The notes below the pieces were generated by a model. It was not told where the DNA came from and made no database searches. It was given only the letters and a program-made list of their open reading frames with translations. Source: Mikania micrantha (taxonomy: Eukaryota > Streptophyta > Magnoliopsida > Asterales > Asteraceae). From it: DNA of 64,000 nt. The stretch is from positions 15,085,975-15,149,974 of the forward strand of contig CM018696.1 in the NCBI GenBank assembly GCA_009363875.1. The letters run 5' to 3'. Shown here piece by piece: positions 9,611-19,621 of this stretch (within the stretch, counting starts at the first letter, position 1; every line of letters begins with the position of its first letter). The position numbers and the translations under genes were made by a program.

Positions 9611-11815
9611 AGTTTTAAACGTTTTCCTAGTATTAGATCGTACATGCAATGGGTAAAAACCCACATGCAACTCCTTACGGTTATTGTGCTCAAATGTGTT
9701 GTTGATTTGATAAGTATATTGTTATAGATCTTCTGATTTTATAATTTAGAATGTTAGATGTGAGTTTGATTGAGTTATTGGATGATTTGGCAATGATTTG
9801 GTGCACTTGCCATAAAAGGAAACTTTTATGTTGCAAGTCTTGGATTTGTGATGATCTAGACATGTTAGACATGTCTAGATGTTGTTAAATGTATATTGGA
9901 GTGTTTAGAAACACATTGGGACATTTGATTTTGTCAAGAACTTGGTTTGGTAGAAACTTGCTATTTATGGAAACTTTTAAAAATCAAAAGAGGGCTTTTG
10001 ATGTTTTAAAGGGTTTTGATGAACTTTGATTGTTGAAGTATGTCTAGAAATGAATTTTAACATATTTAGAAACTTGGATTTGTGAAAACGAGCTTTTAAA
10101 CATATACTTACTATTTTAGGAAACTTTGTTTGGGTAAAATGGCACAAATGGTATTTTATGCACAAACGACTTATTTTAAGTGTTTACATACGTTTTACAT
10201 ACATACTAGAGTGATTTGTTTATAAAATGGGATTTCATAACCACACTTTCCTAAATTGAAAACTTTCTAAAAATGGTAACATATGTGATTGGAGTCATAG
10301 GATGCATTTTGGTGTCTTATGTGCATTGAGGCACATAAACACAACAATCGTGTCACCAACGATTCGTCGAGTCTCACTAGTTAACACACGCACTCGGTTG
10401 AGCACACCGACATTTGGAGTTGTATGGATTACAACACACCACAAAACACATACTCACACCTATATGATTATAGGAACTTACTAGCAGGACTGCTAGCTTT
10501 CACAGTCGCAAACACCACATAAACCGGAACTGCTTTATCAGGTGAGTTCACGGCCCCTTTTTACATTTTCTACCTTTGGGGGAGAAAACATTGCATACAA
10601 CTGTCACACCCCCAAATTCCCAACTAACGGAATCATACCGTTTGGGAACGTGACAAACCAGGATCTCAGATCATTAGACATAACGAAGACCTCTATATGA
10701 ATTTCAAAACATACTTTGGTCTAAAACTGTAATATCAAAGTTTCAATGTTTGCGGAAGCGTTTTAAAACCAATAACAATACGTAACGGTTTGAAAATGTA
10801 AAGTACAATTTCACAAACATTCCATGTCTTAATTGAACAAAACTAAAACACTTGAACATGAAATGCATGCATGAGACTCAACATCCTAGTCCCTGCTTGT
10901 CCTTGCTTGTGTCTTAGTGTCCTGAGAAAACATGTAAATCAAGTCAACACAATGGTTGGTGCATACACAGGTTTAAGTATTCACAACGTTCAAAACAGCA
11001 GTTTGAATATCAAGTTTGTAGATAACATAATCACACATGCACAGTCATGATAGCTAGTCATATAAACTATTTACACAAGTGGTCGACACCGAAGCTGACG
11101 AGTTGCCATGCTATAGCATGTTTTTGCCTTAACACTATTGTCTAGCACGAACAATAGCAATGTGTGTGTTTGGTCAGTCAAACACCTGCGTAGATCCCAT
11201 CTACCAAGTGAGGTTTGTCAAACCCAATAGATCTATCTTCAACTACCACGCTTTGCACTCCGGCAAATTAAACGGTTCGAAAGAGAAGGCTTTGTAATGC
11301 TATGTTTGCACTTAATGTAAACAGCTAACTCATGCAAGTGATATGTATCTAAAAGCGTTTGTTGCACATGTTTTCTCCCCCAAAACAGTTAAAATAAGAA
11401 AGGGGCCGTGTACGCACCTTTGATTATTTGCAGAATGATCAACACACGGGAATTCGCGTAGACAATCCTCTACGAAGAATCTGTGTTTAAGCACTAACTT
11501 AGTGTTATTCGGGATGTCGTTTTGTGTTTGAAATCACATACGTGTCAACACTCGTATGTTAGAGTTCTAGAAATGCACATACAAACATATGCATGGTGTC
11601 AAGTTTGTTTGTTTAAATCTTTCGATTATATACGACTTCGTTAAACACGCGTATTTATACGCGATTTATGGTTTCATGTCAAAACATAGATTTTATTATT
11701 CTAATACATTCATAATTGAATTCCGGTTCCAACGCAACTTGAACGGATCAATTCGGAGTTAGAACGAATAAGTTACGGATTAAAACCCAAAAATTGGTTT
11801 TTAATTACAAAAACC

Positions 11816-11842
11816 GGTTGGGCCGGACTCCAACCCGCGACC
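11816..11842 (-). repeat. tRNA T-arm-like block in B LTR (left)
   Basis: Minus strand reads GGTCGCGGGTTGGAGTCC then GGCCCAACC, the cognate of D 44171-44200, with one change in the T-loop (GGTTGGA where D has GGTTCGA). The right-LTR copy is at 20836-20862. Confidence 0.6.
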
Positions 11843-13239
11843 TCCTGGATCACATACGTAAGCCCAAACCATTTGATCTACTTCAGATTTTTCAAACAGA
11901 ATGGTTCTTAATTAAATTTAACCACAATTTGATCGGTTTCCCTTTGATCCATATCCGGTCCAAATTACACCCGATTGGGCCCCAATTCGAACCCAACCGA
12001 TCCCAATTCGATAGGGCTTTGATTCCAGATATCCAAATGAGTTTTATTGTATGTTTAATTTCGTTATTTCAGCAAAATCATGGGGTTTTATAATCCAAAT
12101 CGAATTCGAACCATAAACCTATTCCCTTGATCCAAATCCTCCACATTCGTCATTGTTATTCCGAAAAACCATAGGGTTTTTATTAAATCATATGTTTCGA
12201 AACTTTTTGTATAAGAAATTTGAATCTCACGATCGTTTAATTCAGAAACCCCCAAATGGGTTTAACCGAAAATCATAGGAAATCAAAATAACACAATTCG
12301 AATTTGTTTGATAGAATTAGCAAAAGGTTTTCATTAAAATGACAACCACGAATCTTTCTGTAATGATTAATTAGAATAACAAATCCATATGATTCGAAAC
12401 CCCCAATTCGTTTTGACTCAAGAACCCTAGAACTTTAAATCCCACGATTCATTATAATTTCATGAAATTGATCTATGGGTTTTATTATTCGGCATGTTCT
12501 GAAATTAATGATATCATTTGATTTTGTTTTTGAACCCATTTAAATTGAAACCCCCAAAACCGTTTTTAAGATGAACCCTAATAATCGAGATCTTGAAATT
12601 CGATATTAGAACCACGAATTAACATGGGGATTGTCTTATTCGGCCATTTTAGAGTGTATATGTATAATTTTTTTACCTGTTTGACTCCGAATAGATCCAA
12701 ATCGAATTAAGGCTTGAGTTTCGGCCAACCCTTGCTCGACTTCTTCTTCCCACTACCTCTTGATTCGAATTGATATATGTTCCAGCTTCTAAAAGTGCCG
12801 ATTGAAGTGTTTGTGTGATCAATTTGCTGAATTTTGATCGAATTATGCGATGTATAACTATCCTAATGACGGTTTCATCATAATTGGTAGTTAATTGTTT
12901 TAATTGACGGATTTATGGCCTAATAATTGTTATTAGCCGTTAATTATCATTAACATGCTTTCATGAGAGATTAATTTGATAAATTTTTATGTCTTAATAC
13001 AAATTTCGGATTTTCATTTTGTTTTAAACTTGAATTTTGACTTTAAATGTCAAGATTTAACATTTTATGCAATTTACTCATTATCTTTGTAATATATATA
13101 ATTGTAACTTTGTTTTCATTCATTTCAACTATCCTAGTTTGATAGTATTTGATTTCGTATAATTTCTGTTAGCTCTCGGTTAACAGTGTTAAACCGAAAT
13201 TGTCGGATTGTCACTAATCGGGTCACTTAGAATATTGTT

Positions 13240-13400
13240 GGGCTAGATTAATCCAATTGGGCCTCATAAATACAATTGGGCCTACCTTGGGCTCATTGGG
13301 CCTACCTTAGCCTTATTGGGCCTACTTGGCCTACATTGGCCTTATTGGGCCTACTTGGGCCTACTTCTATTCAATTGGGCCCCTTAAAATACAACTGAGC
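13240..13400 (-). promoter_or_regulatory. TGGGCC/TGGGCT array in U3 of B (left LTR)
   Basis: About seven TGGGCC words plus TGGGCT variants within 160 bp at the 5' end of the LTR in element orientation. The right-LTR copy is at about 22259-22420. TGGGCY is the Site II motif known to be bound by plant TCP factors. Enhancer function here is inferred. Confidence 0.5.
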
Positions 13401-13434
13401 CTACGAGGTTAATTCAAAAAGTCAGATTGTCACA

Positions 13435-13473
13435 TCATCCCCTTGTTGAAGGAATTTTCGTCCCGAAAATTAG
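13435..13473 (-). promoter_or_regulatory. B polypurine tract, LTR-adjacent copy
   Basis: Minus strand TTTTCGGGACGAAAATTCC and then TCAACAAGGGGATGA abut the 3' LTR. A second, pol-adjacent copy is at 14236-14272. Confidence 0.85.
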
Positions 13474-14235
13474 TAAATGTTAGGAGTAGTTAGGAAACTA
13501 CTTACGAGTTTAAATCGTACGTGTTAGTGTGATTTGATCATTCTATGTGCTTGTGTGTACTCACACACAAAGTCTAATGTTTGCAACATCACAACTCAAA
13601 TGTGATCGTTCAATGTGACTGTTTGCGTGTACACTAGTTAGTTCACCTAACTGTGACTGTTTATTTTTGATCATACTGTGTTGTGTAACCTCACACATAG
13701 TGAATGTCAATAACTGTTTGTACTATGCAACCCCGCACATAGCAAAATGTGTGTAACTAATCATGCATGTACTACCATAACATGTAACATATGAAATGTA
13801 GCACATAAAATGTATAAATTGTAATGTAGCACAAATGTTTGTAACAAAACCAATTGAACAAAGTGTTTGTATACTGTACTATGTAATCTCACACATAGCA
13901 AATGTTTGAATGTAGTCAACAAAATAGAAACTTCCAAAATTCATGCGTAACTGTAAATTCACGATTACATGGGCCCCTGTACTCGTTAATTTACCTTACA
14001 CAATTATTCTGGTTCCTTCTATTTGTAGCACTACTATTGTTTAATCGCTCATGATTGTACCACCATGAAATGTAGTACATTGTTTGAAATCAATCATGTA
14101 TGTACTAATATGAAATGTTTGTGTTTGCATTCTGCAAAGCTGGTGCTGGTGTTCAGCCCAGTTGTTTATACTAAAATCAATAGTATAAGGTGTTTGTGCT
14201 TGTTTGTGCTTACAGTTAGAGTGTGAAATATCACA
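13474..14235 (-). other. Non-coding spacer between two polypurine tracts in B
   Basis: About 760 bp with no coding frame. It has recurring words such as ACACATAG with GTTACA/TGTAAC around 13660-13920 (for example TGTGTAACCTCACACATAG). D has a homologous but shorter spacer of about 455 bp (51062-51516). A, E and F lack it. Confidence 0.7.
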
Positions 14236-14272
14236 TCATCCCCTTGTTGAAGGAAATTTCGTCCCGAAATTT
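14236..14272 (-). promoter_or_regulatory. B polypurine tract, pol-adjacent copy
   Basis: Minus strand AAATTTCGGGACGAAATTTCC and then TCAACAAGGGGATGA. It sits just after the end of pol, the place where A, E and F keep their only tract. Confidence 0.8.
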
Positions 14273-14324
14273 AACGTGCCTTCATAATGCTTGTTGTTGT
14301 TTTGAATAAGTGGGGATACCTTTT

Positions 14325-16690
14325 CATCATTTGGTCTTCTCTTTCTCATGTGAATTCAGGACCCCGTCTTGAATTCCACCGAACTTTGACTATCGAAATC
14401 TTGCTTTGTTTGAGTTGTTCGACCTCTCGGTCCATGATTTCAACTGGTTCCTCAACGAATCGTAACTGTTCGTCCACTTGCATTTCTTCAAGTGGTACTA
14501 CCAATGTCTCATCAGAAAGACATTTCTCCAAGTTCGAAACATAAAATACATCATGAACTCCGTTGAGTTTATTTGATAATTGAGTTGATACGCTACCGGA
14601 CCAATCCTTTTTAGGATCTCAAAAGGTCCTACGTATCGTGGGCTAAGCTTCCCGTGCTAGTCGAATTGTGTCACACCTTTCCAAGGTGATACCTTTAGAA
14701 GAACTCGGTCTCCTAGTTGAAATTCTAATGGCTTGCGGCGTTTGTCAGCGTAACTCTTTTTCGATCCCGGGCCGCTGCCATACGGTTTCGGATTTGAACT
14801 ACCTTCTCTATCGTTTCGTGTACAAGTTCAGGACCTGTAATCTGACTGTCACCAATTTCAGCCCAGCAAACTGGTGAACGACATTTGCGACCATACAAAG
14901 CTTCAAACGGTGCTGCTTGAATACTTGTATGATAACTATTGTTGTAAAAGTATTCCACTAACGGTAAGTGATTTTCCTAACTATCACCAGAATCAATTAC
15001 TCAAGTCCACAACATATCCCCGAGCGTTTGAATTGTGCGTTCACTCTGACCGTCGGTTTGCGGATGATAGGCAGTACTCATGTCTAAATGAGTTCCCAAG
15101 GACTTTTGGAGAGATTTCCAAAAGTTTGGAATGAATCGGGCATCCCGATCTGATATGATAGAAATTGGCACGCCATGTCGTGCTACCACTTCCTTAATGT
15201 AAATACGAATCAGTTTTTCCATCTTGTCAGTTTCCTTGACTGCCAAGAAATGTGCAGATTTCGTTAATCGATCGACAATTACCCATATCGTATCACAACC
15301 ACTCGGTGTACATGGTCAACTAGTAATTAAGTCCATCGAAATCTGTTCCCATTTCCACATCGGTATCTGTGGTTGTTGCAGTAAACCAGATGGCTTCTGG
15401 TATTCAACTTTGACTTTCGAACAAGTCAAACATTTGCTAACGTACTTAGCAATGTCAGCTTTCATGTGAGACCACCAATACAGTGCCTTCAAATCATGAT
15501 ACATCTTGTCTGATCCCGGATGGACTGAATACCTGGACTTGTGTGCTTCATCCATCACGAGTTTCCTTAAACCTCCGTACAAAGGTATCCAAAGTCGATT
15601 AATGAAATAACGAATTCCATCAGGTTTAACATCCAATTGTTCTTCCATTCGTCGTAAAATTTCCTGTACCAGGTTTTCCTTTTTCAAAGTCTCGAGCTGA
15701 TCACTGCGTACCTTGTCAGGTAAGTCAGTATGTATCGTCATCATAAGTGCACGAACCCGTCTTGTTTGAAATATCTTTTCTGTTTAAAGCATCAGCTACC
15801 ACATTAGCTTTTCCCGGGTGATACTTAATCGCGCATTCGTAATCGTTCAACAACTCAACCCATCGTCACTATCTCATGTTGAGTTCCTTCTGATCAAAGA
15901 TATGTTGCAAACTCTTATGATCAGTGTAAATGGTACACTTAGTTCCATACAAGTAATGCCTCCAAATCTCCAAAGCAAAAACCACTGCCCCTAAAGTTAT
16001 ACTTCACTCCCTTGTGCGTAAGAGCTGTAAGTGATTGAGCGATCTTTGAGAATCCCTCAATAAATCGTCGGTAGTAACCCGCCAAACCAAGGAATTGTCG
16101 TACCTCGGTAGGGGTCTTTGGCGTTTCCAACTTCTTAATCGCTCCAATCTTTGCTGGATCAACATGTATACCCTTTTCATTGACTATATGACCCAAGAAT
16201 TGAACTTCTCGCATCCAAAAGTCGCATTTTGAGAATTTAGCGTATAGTTGCTCTTGTTTCAATAACTCTAGCAGTAATCGGAGATGTTCAGCATGCTCTT
16301 CTTCAGTCTGAGAATAGATGAGAATGTCATCAATGAAAAAAAATGACAAACTTATCAAGGTGAGGTTTACAAACACGATTCATGAGATCCATGAATACAG
16401 CTGGAGCGTTTGTCAACCCAAATGGCATGACCAAGAACTCATAATGGCCATAGCGCGTCCTGAATGCTGTCTTTGGAATATCCTCCTCCTGAACTCTTAG
16501 TTGATGATAACCCGATCTGAGATCAATCTTCGAGTAGTAACTCGAATCTTGCAACTGATCAAACAGATCGTCAATTCTAGGTAACAGATACCGGTTCTTG
16601 ATAGTAACCTTTTTCAGTTCCCGGTAATCGATACACACACGGAAAGTCCCGTCCTTTTTCTTGACAATTAAGACTGGAGCTCCCCACGAT
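14325..16690 (-). pseudogene. Element B pol remnant: RT, RNase H, integrase, chromodomain
   Basis: Blocks in order, read leftward: RT (16638-16330, from CIDYRELKKVTIKNRY to KFVIF); a frame break at an extended T-run exactly before the catalytic FIDDIL; RT end (16370-16010, FIDDILIYSQ, FLGLAGYYRRFI); a deletion of about 240 bp at about 16000 removing the RNase H start with its first catalytic Asp; RNase H rest; integrase (15744-15316 and 15246-15001, HPGSDKMYHDLKALYWW, IISDRDARFI, DGQSERTIQT); and the C-terminal region with chromodomain (14531-14346, EEPVEIMDREVEQL). Several stops. Each enzyme is inactivated. Compare D for the intact form. Confidence 0.9.
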
Positions 16691-17426
16691 GAAAACTAGG
16701 TCGTATGAAACCCTTATCCAACAACTCTTGCATTGGTGTAGATAACTCTTGCATCTCTGACGGTGCAAGTCGATAAGGCGCCCTAGCTATCGGTGCTGCA
16801 TCTGGTGTAAGGTCGATTCGGAATTTCACCTGTTTGATAGGCGGTAATCCCGGCAAGTCTTCTGGAAATACCTCCGGAAATTCACAAACTACTGGTATAT
16901 CTTCAATCTTCTTCTCGGCTACCGGCTTTTCAGTTATAAGTGCTATAACTACTGTATGACCTTTACGCAGACATTTGTGTGCCTTCATACAAGATATGAG
17001 ACGCAGTGGCGTACTGCTCTTCTCACCTTGTACATACAGTGTCTCTCCATGTGAAAGAGGTATACGAACTATCTTTTGATGGCATACTATTTTTGCCTGG
17101 TCTTTGGACAACCAGTCCATGTCAATGACTACATCAAAACTGCCTAAAGAGGTAGTCATAAGGTCAATGTCATGTGTTTGACCCATCAAGTCAAGAACAC
17201 ACCCTTTAGTAATATGGTTTACAACAACTAGCTTATCATCAGCTAGTTCTATAGTGTATGGGTTTTCTGAAACAGTAGGACTAATACTTAGCAATTCACA
17301 AGATTTGCTAGATACAAAACCCCGATCTGCACCGGTGTTAAATATCATAGAGGCAGAGTGATAATTCAAGAGAAACGTACCCGTAACGACGTTGGGATCT
17401 TCCCGTGCCTGACGTCCTCCAATCAC
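16668..17426 (-). pseudogene. Element B protease and RT start
   Basis: Frame from RQAREDPNVVTGTFLL through the aspartic protease to ELLDKGFIRPSF, then a frameshift at about 16690. The protease active site reads FNTGADR: the catalytic Asp is Asn (AAC at 17339-17337), where D has FDTGADR. Upstream, a one-base loss at about 17440 separates this frame from gag. Confidence 0.85.
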
Positions 17427-18547
17427 AAAAGCTCTGTTCTAGCAACATTTGTGTTGTTGTTGTTGTTTCCTTTTGTAATCATGTCATTAGCCCTTCTCTT
17501 CTTGAGTTGTGGAAAATGTCCTGATAAGCCACACTCAAAACATCCTTTCTGTGTGTTACTCCGGTTGAGTGAGCTTGACTGCAGTTCCCCTCGACAGTCT
17601 TTTGCTACGTGACCCACCTTTCTACATCGCTGGCATCGGTATTTGTCACATTGATTCCTAAAGTGATGGAATCCACATTTGTTGCACTTTGGGTATTTAC
17701 CATTATACCCTCCCGATGACTGTTGGTTATTGTTTGGATTATGATAGGTTTTGTTTAATTCCTGCTTGCGATTCTGCTGAAATGACTGCTGAGTGAAATT
17801 CTTGGATTCAATGCTATCCCATTTTCTCTTGGGGTCTCCTGCCTTAGCTGTTACTGTTCGTTTGGGTAATGTTCCCCGTTGCATCGTTTGATCAATAAAT
17901 TGGTGTGCCAGTTGAACAGCTTGCTGTATGGTAGTAGGATTTGCAGATATGATCAATTTTTGAACCTGAGATACCAACCCTCCAATGTATTTCTTGATCC
18001 ACTTGCTAGATGGGGTTGCCCTGTGCGGTAAGAGTCTTGCCAACTGCTGGAATCGAGTAGTGTATTCCTCAATATTAGAACCTTTCATCTTGAGTTGACT
18101 GTATTCATCCTCAAGTTCTTGCATTTCATTACGATGACAATACTCCTCCTGCAACAGGATTTTGAATCCGTTCCAAGTAAGTGCATTGGTTGTATTCAAA
18201 CCGAGTGTCTGTACGATAGAGTTCCACCATGTCAAGGCTGAACCTTCCAAAGTACCAATAGCGTATCTGACCTTGTTTTCTTCCGGACAATTGCACCTCT
18301 CAAACACCGATTCTAATTGTTCAATCCATCGAAGAAGTCCAATGGCTCCTTCCGATCCTTTGAAATTACATGGTTTACAGTTCAAGAATGTCTTGAACGT
18401 GCACATTTGTGAGTTTACCAGTTCCCCCGTTGGATCATGTGATCCTATTTGGTGTGTTTGCGTATAGTTTGCGATTGTCTCGGTGATTCGAGTGTTAATA
18501 AGTGCCTCAAGTTCCGTTGCGTTCATGTTAATGTTCTCTCCAACCAT
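17423..18547 (-). pseudogene. Element B gag (capsid and nucleocapsid), C-terminally broken
   Basis: Start taken as ATG at 18547, which aligns with D's gag ATG and follows the conserved AATAGGAAG. The capsid region includes FKGSEGAIGLLRWIEQLE and ALTWWNSIVQ. The nucleocapsid has CNKCGFHHFRNQC and CQRCRKVGHVAKDC, but the last knuckle reads CFECGLSGHF and then PQLKK: four residues, including the final Cys, are missing. A frameshift then leads to a stop at 17423. About 374 aa. Capsid functions might survive. The break means no Gag-Pol is made. Confidence 0.85.
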
Positions 18548-18785
18548 GATCTTCCTATTTACAAATATACATAATGAGACTACACCCATCGCATAATCAT
18601 CACTCATGCACAAAGTAAATGTAACACACCATCATTGTCATTAAGATAACAATTCTTAATCATTTATGATAAACTAGTGCTTACAATTGTTTGTCAAAGA
18701 GATGCAAAACAACTAAACACTAAATCTACTTTTATGAGTACAACCCATTCATATAAGTTTGTTAAATAGAAAGTAAATGAAATAA

Positions 18786-19490
18786 CTAGATTCCATCGTT
18801 CGGTTGATCAACGGTTGATGATGAGTCTTCCAGTTCTGCTGGACCAGTCACTGCACCATGCTGGTAACGCATATGCCCAGTGATGAGGGTCATGGCCTCC
18901 CCAGCCAAATCTCTCCCTATATTGGCTTCAATCGACGCTGCACCAGCCCGTGCATTGGCTTCCTCAGCCCTTGCCTCGGCTACAGCTACACGTAACTCAG
19001 TAGTTTCTAGTCGTGCAGTGAGTTCGAGGATCGTCCCTCGCATCATCCAGATCGTTTCCACCAAGTTTTCCTGTTCCTCATTAGTCCTAACCAACTCCTC
19101 AGTGAGGTTATCCCACATTTGTGTCAGCCAGTTGTTATTTTCAAGCAATTCTGTGATCATCCCTGCTACTTCCCGCATGTTGCGGATTTCACGCTCCATG
19201 CGTGCAACAAAAGCAGCCAATGCCTGTTCCAATGGATATCCAAGAGCAGGTAACGTCCAAAGGTTATTAGCAGTGTTGGCAGTTGGTGGTGGTGGCACTC
19301 GTTCTTCCCACACCCAGCTGCGTATGAGATCAGGAAACCATTGCCAATATTGGTTGTTCCCCCTTTGTTGAACATGTGTTTCCTTCCCATAGTGGATCGT
19401 ATCATCCACTGGTTCGATGCTCCTTGTCATGATTTCTGACAATGCTACTACTTGTCCCCCAGTGTGAGTAGGTGTAGATGATGATGCCAT
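18786..19490 (-). CDS. Accessory ORF upstream of gag in element B, coiled-coil protein
   Basis: Uninterrupted 234-aa frame between the primer-binding site and gag, the same position as D's accessory ORF. It starts MASSS as D's does, and its ATG follows a conserved acceptor-like TGTAACAG. Residues about 100-205 are Glu/Leu/Ala/Arg-rich with heptad-like spacing (MEREIRNMREVAGMITELLE, LELTARLETTELRVAVAEAR), so a coiled coil is likely. The rest resembles D's protein little, and the acidic repeat and SIM-like motif of D are absent. It remains open while pol next to it is ruined. Function unknown. No enzyme motif is seen. Confidence 0.7.
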   Translation of the reverse strand: MASSSTPTHTGGQVVALSEIMTRSIEPVDDTIHYGKETHVQQRGNNQYWQWFPDLIRSWVWEERVPPPPTANTANNLWTLPALGYPLEQALAAFVARMEREIRNMREVAGMITELLENNNWLTQMWDNLTEELVRTNEEQENLVETIWMMRGTILELTARLETTELRVAVAEARAEEANARAGAASIEANIGRDLAGEAMTLITGHMRYQHGAVTGPAELEDSSSTVDQPNDGI

Positions 19491-19500
19491 GTCTGTTACA
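19491..19500 (-). promoter_or_regulatory. Acceptor-like site before B accessory ORF
   Basis: Minus strand TTGTAACAG/AC then ATGG, AG at 19494-19493. D has the same arrangement (45571-45576). A predicted 3' splice site only. Confidence 0.4.
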
Positions 19501-19606
19501 AGATGCCATATGTAAATGTATATAAACTATCGTGTAAATAAGTGTCTAATGTCTAACAGTTATAGTCTAAGTCTACAAATGCAAACCTAGTTCGCTATAA
19601 CCAATG

Positions 19607-19618
19607 TCTCTGATACCA
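19607..19618 (-). promoter_or_regulatory. Element B primer-binding site
   Basis: Minus strand TGGTATCAGAG, complementary to the 3' end of initiator tRNA-Met, with one mismatch at the distal base. It lies 3 nt from the 5' LTR. Confidence 0.85.
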
Positions 19619-19621
19619 ATC

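Larger units (their letters stand above)
8811..10601 (+). mobile_element. Solo LTR C, left segment
   Basis: Begins TGTGACACCCGGCAATTTCA and continues after element B at 22454/22459-23267, giving about 2600 bp. The flanks are CATAG (8806-8810) and CACAG (23268-23272), one mismatch. There is no internal domain, so this is a solo LTR formed by recombination. It lies in A's gag in opposite orientation. It holds a GTA-loop palindrome array (9201-9330), TATAAAA (9348) and a donor-like AAG/GTAG (9609). Confidence 0.8.
10602..13434 (-). repeat. Element B 3' LTR (left copy)
   Basis: Starts TGTCACACCCCCAAATTCCC and ends GATTGTCACA, abutting the polypurine tract. In element orientation the first 230 nt hold a TGGGCC array (about 13240-13400). 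A donor-like CAG/GTAAAA lies at about 12676. A tRNA T-arm-like block lies at 11816-11842. I see no clear TATAAA between the array and the donor. Confidence 0.95.

Noticed and set aside
11794..12093. 99-aa frame, repeated exactly at 20814-21113
   Set aside because: Identical because the two B LTRs are identical. It is antisense to the element, with no conserved motif.
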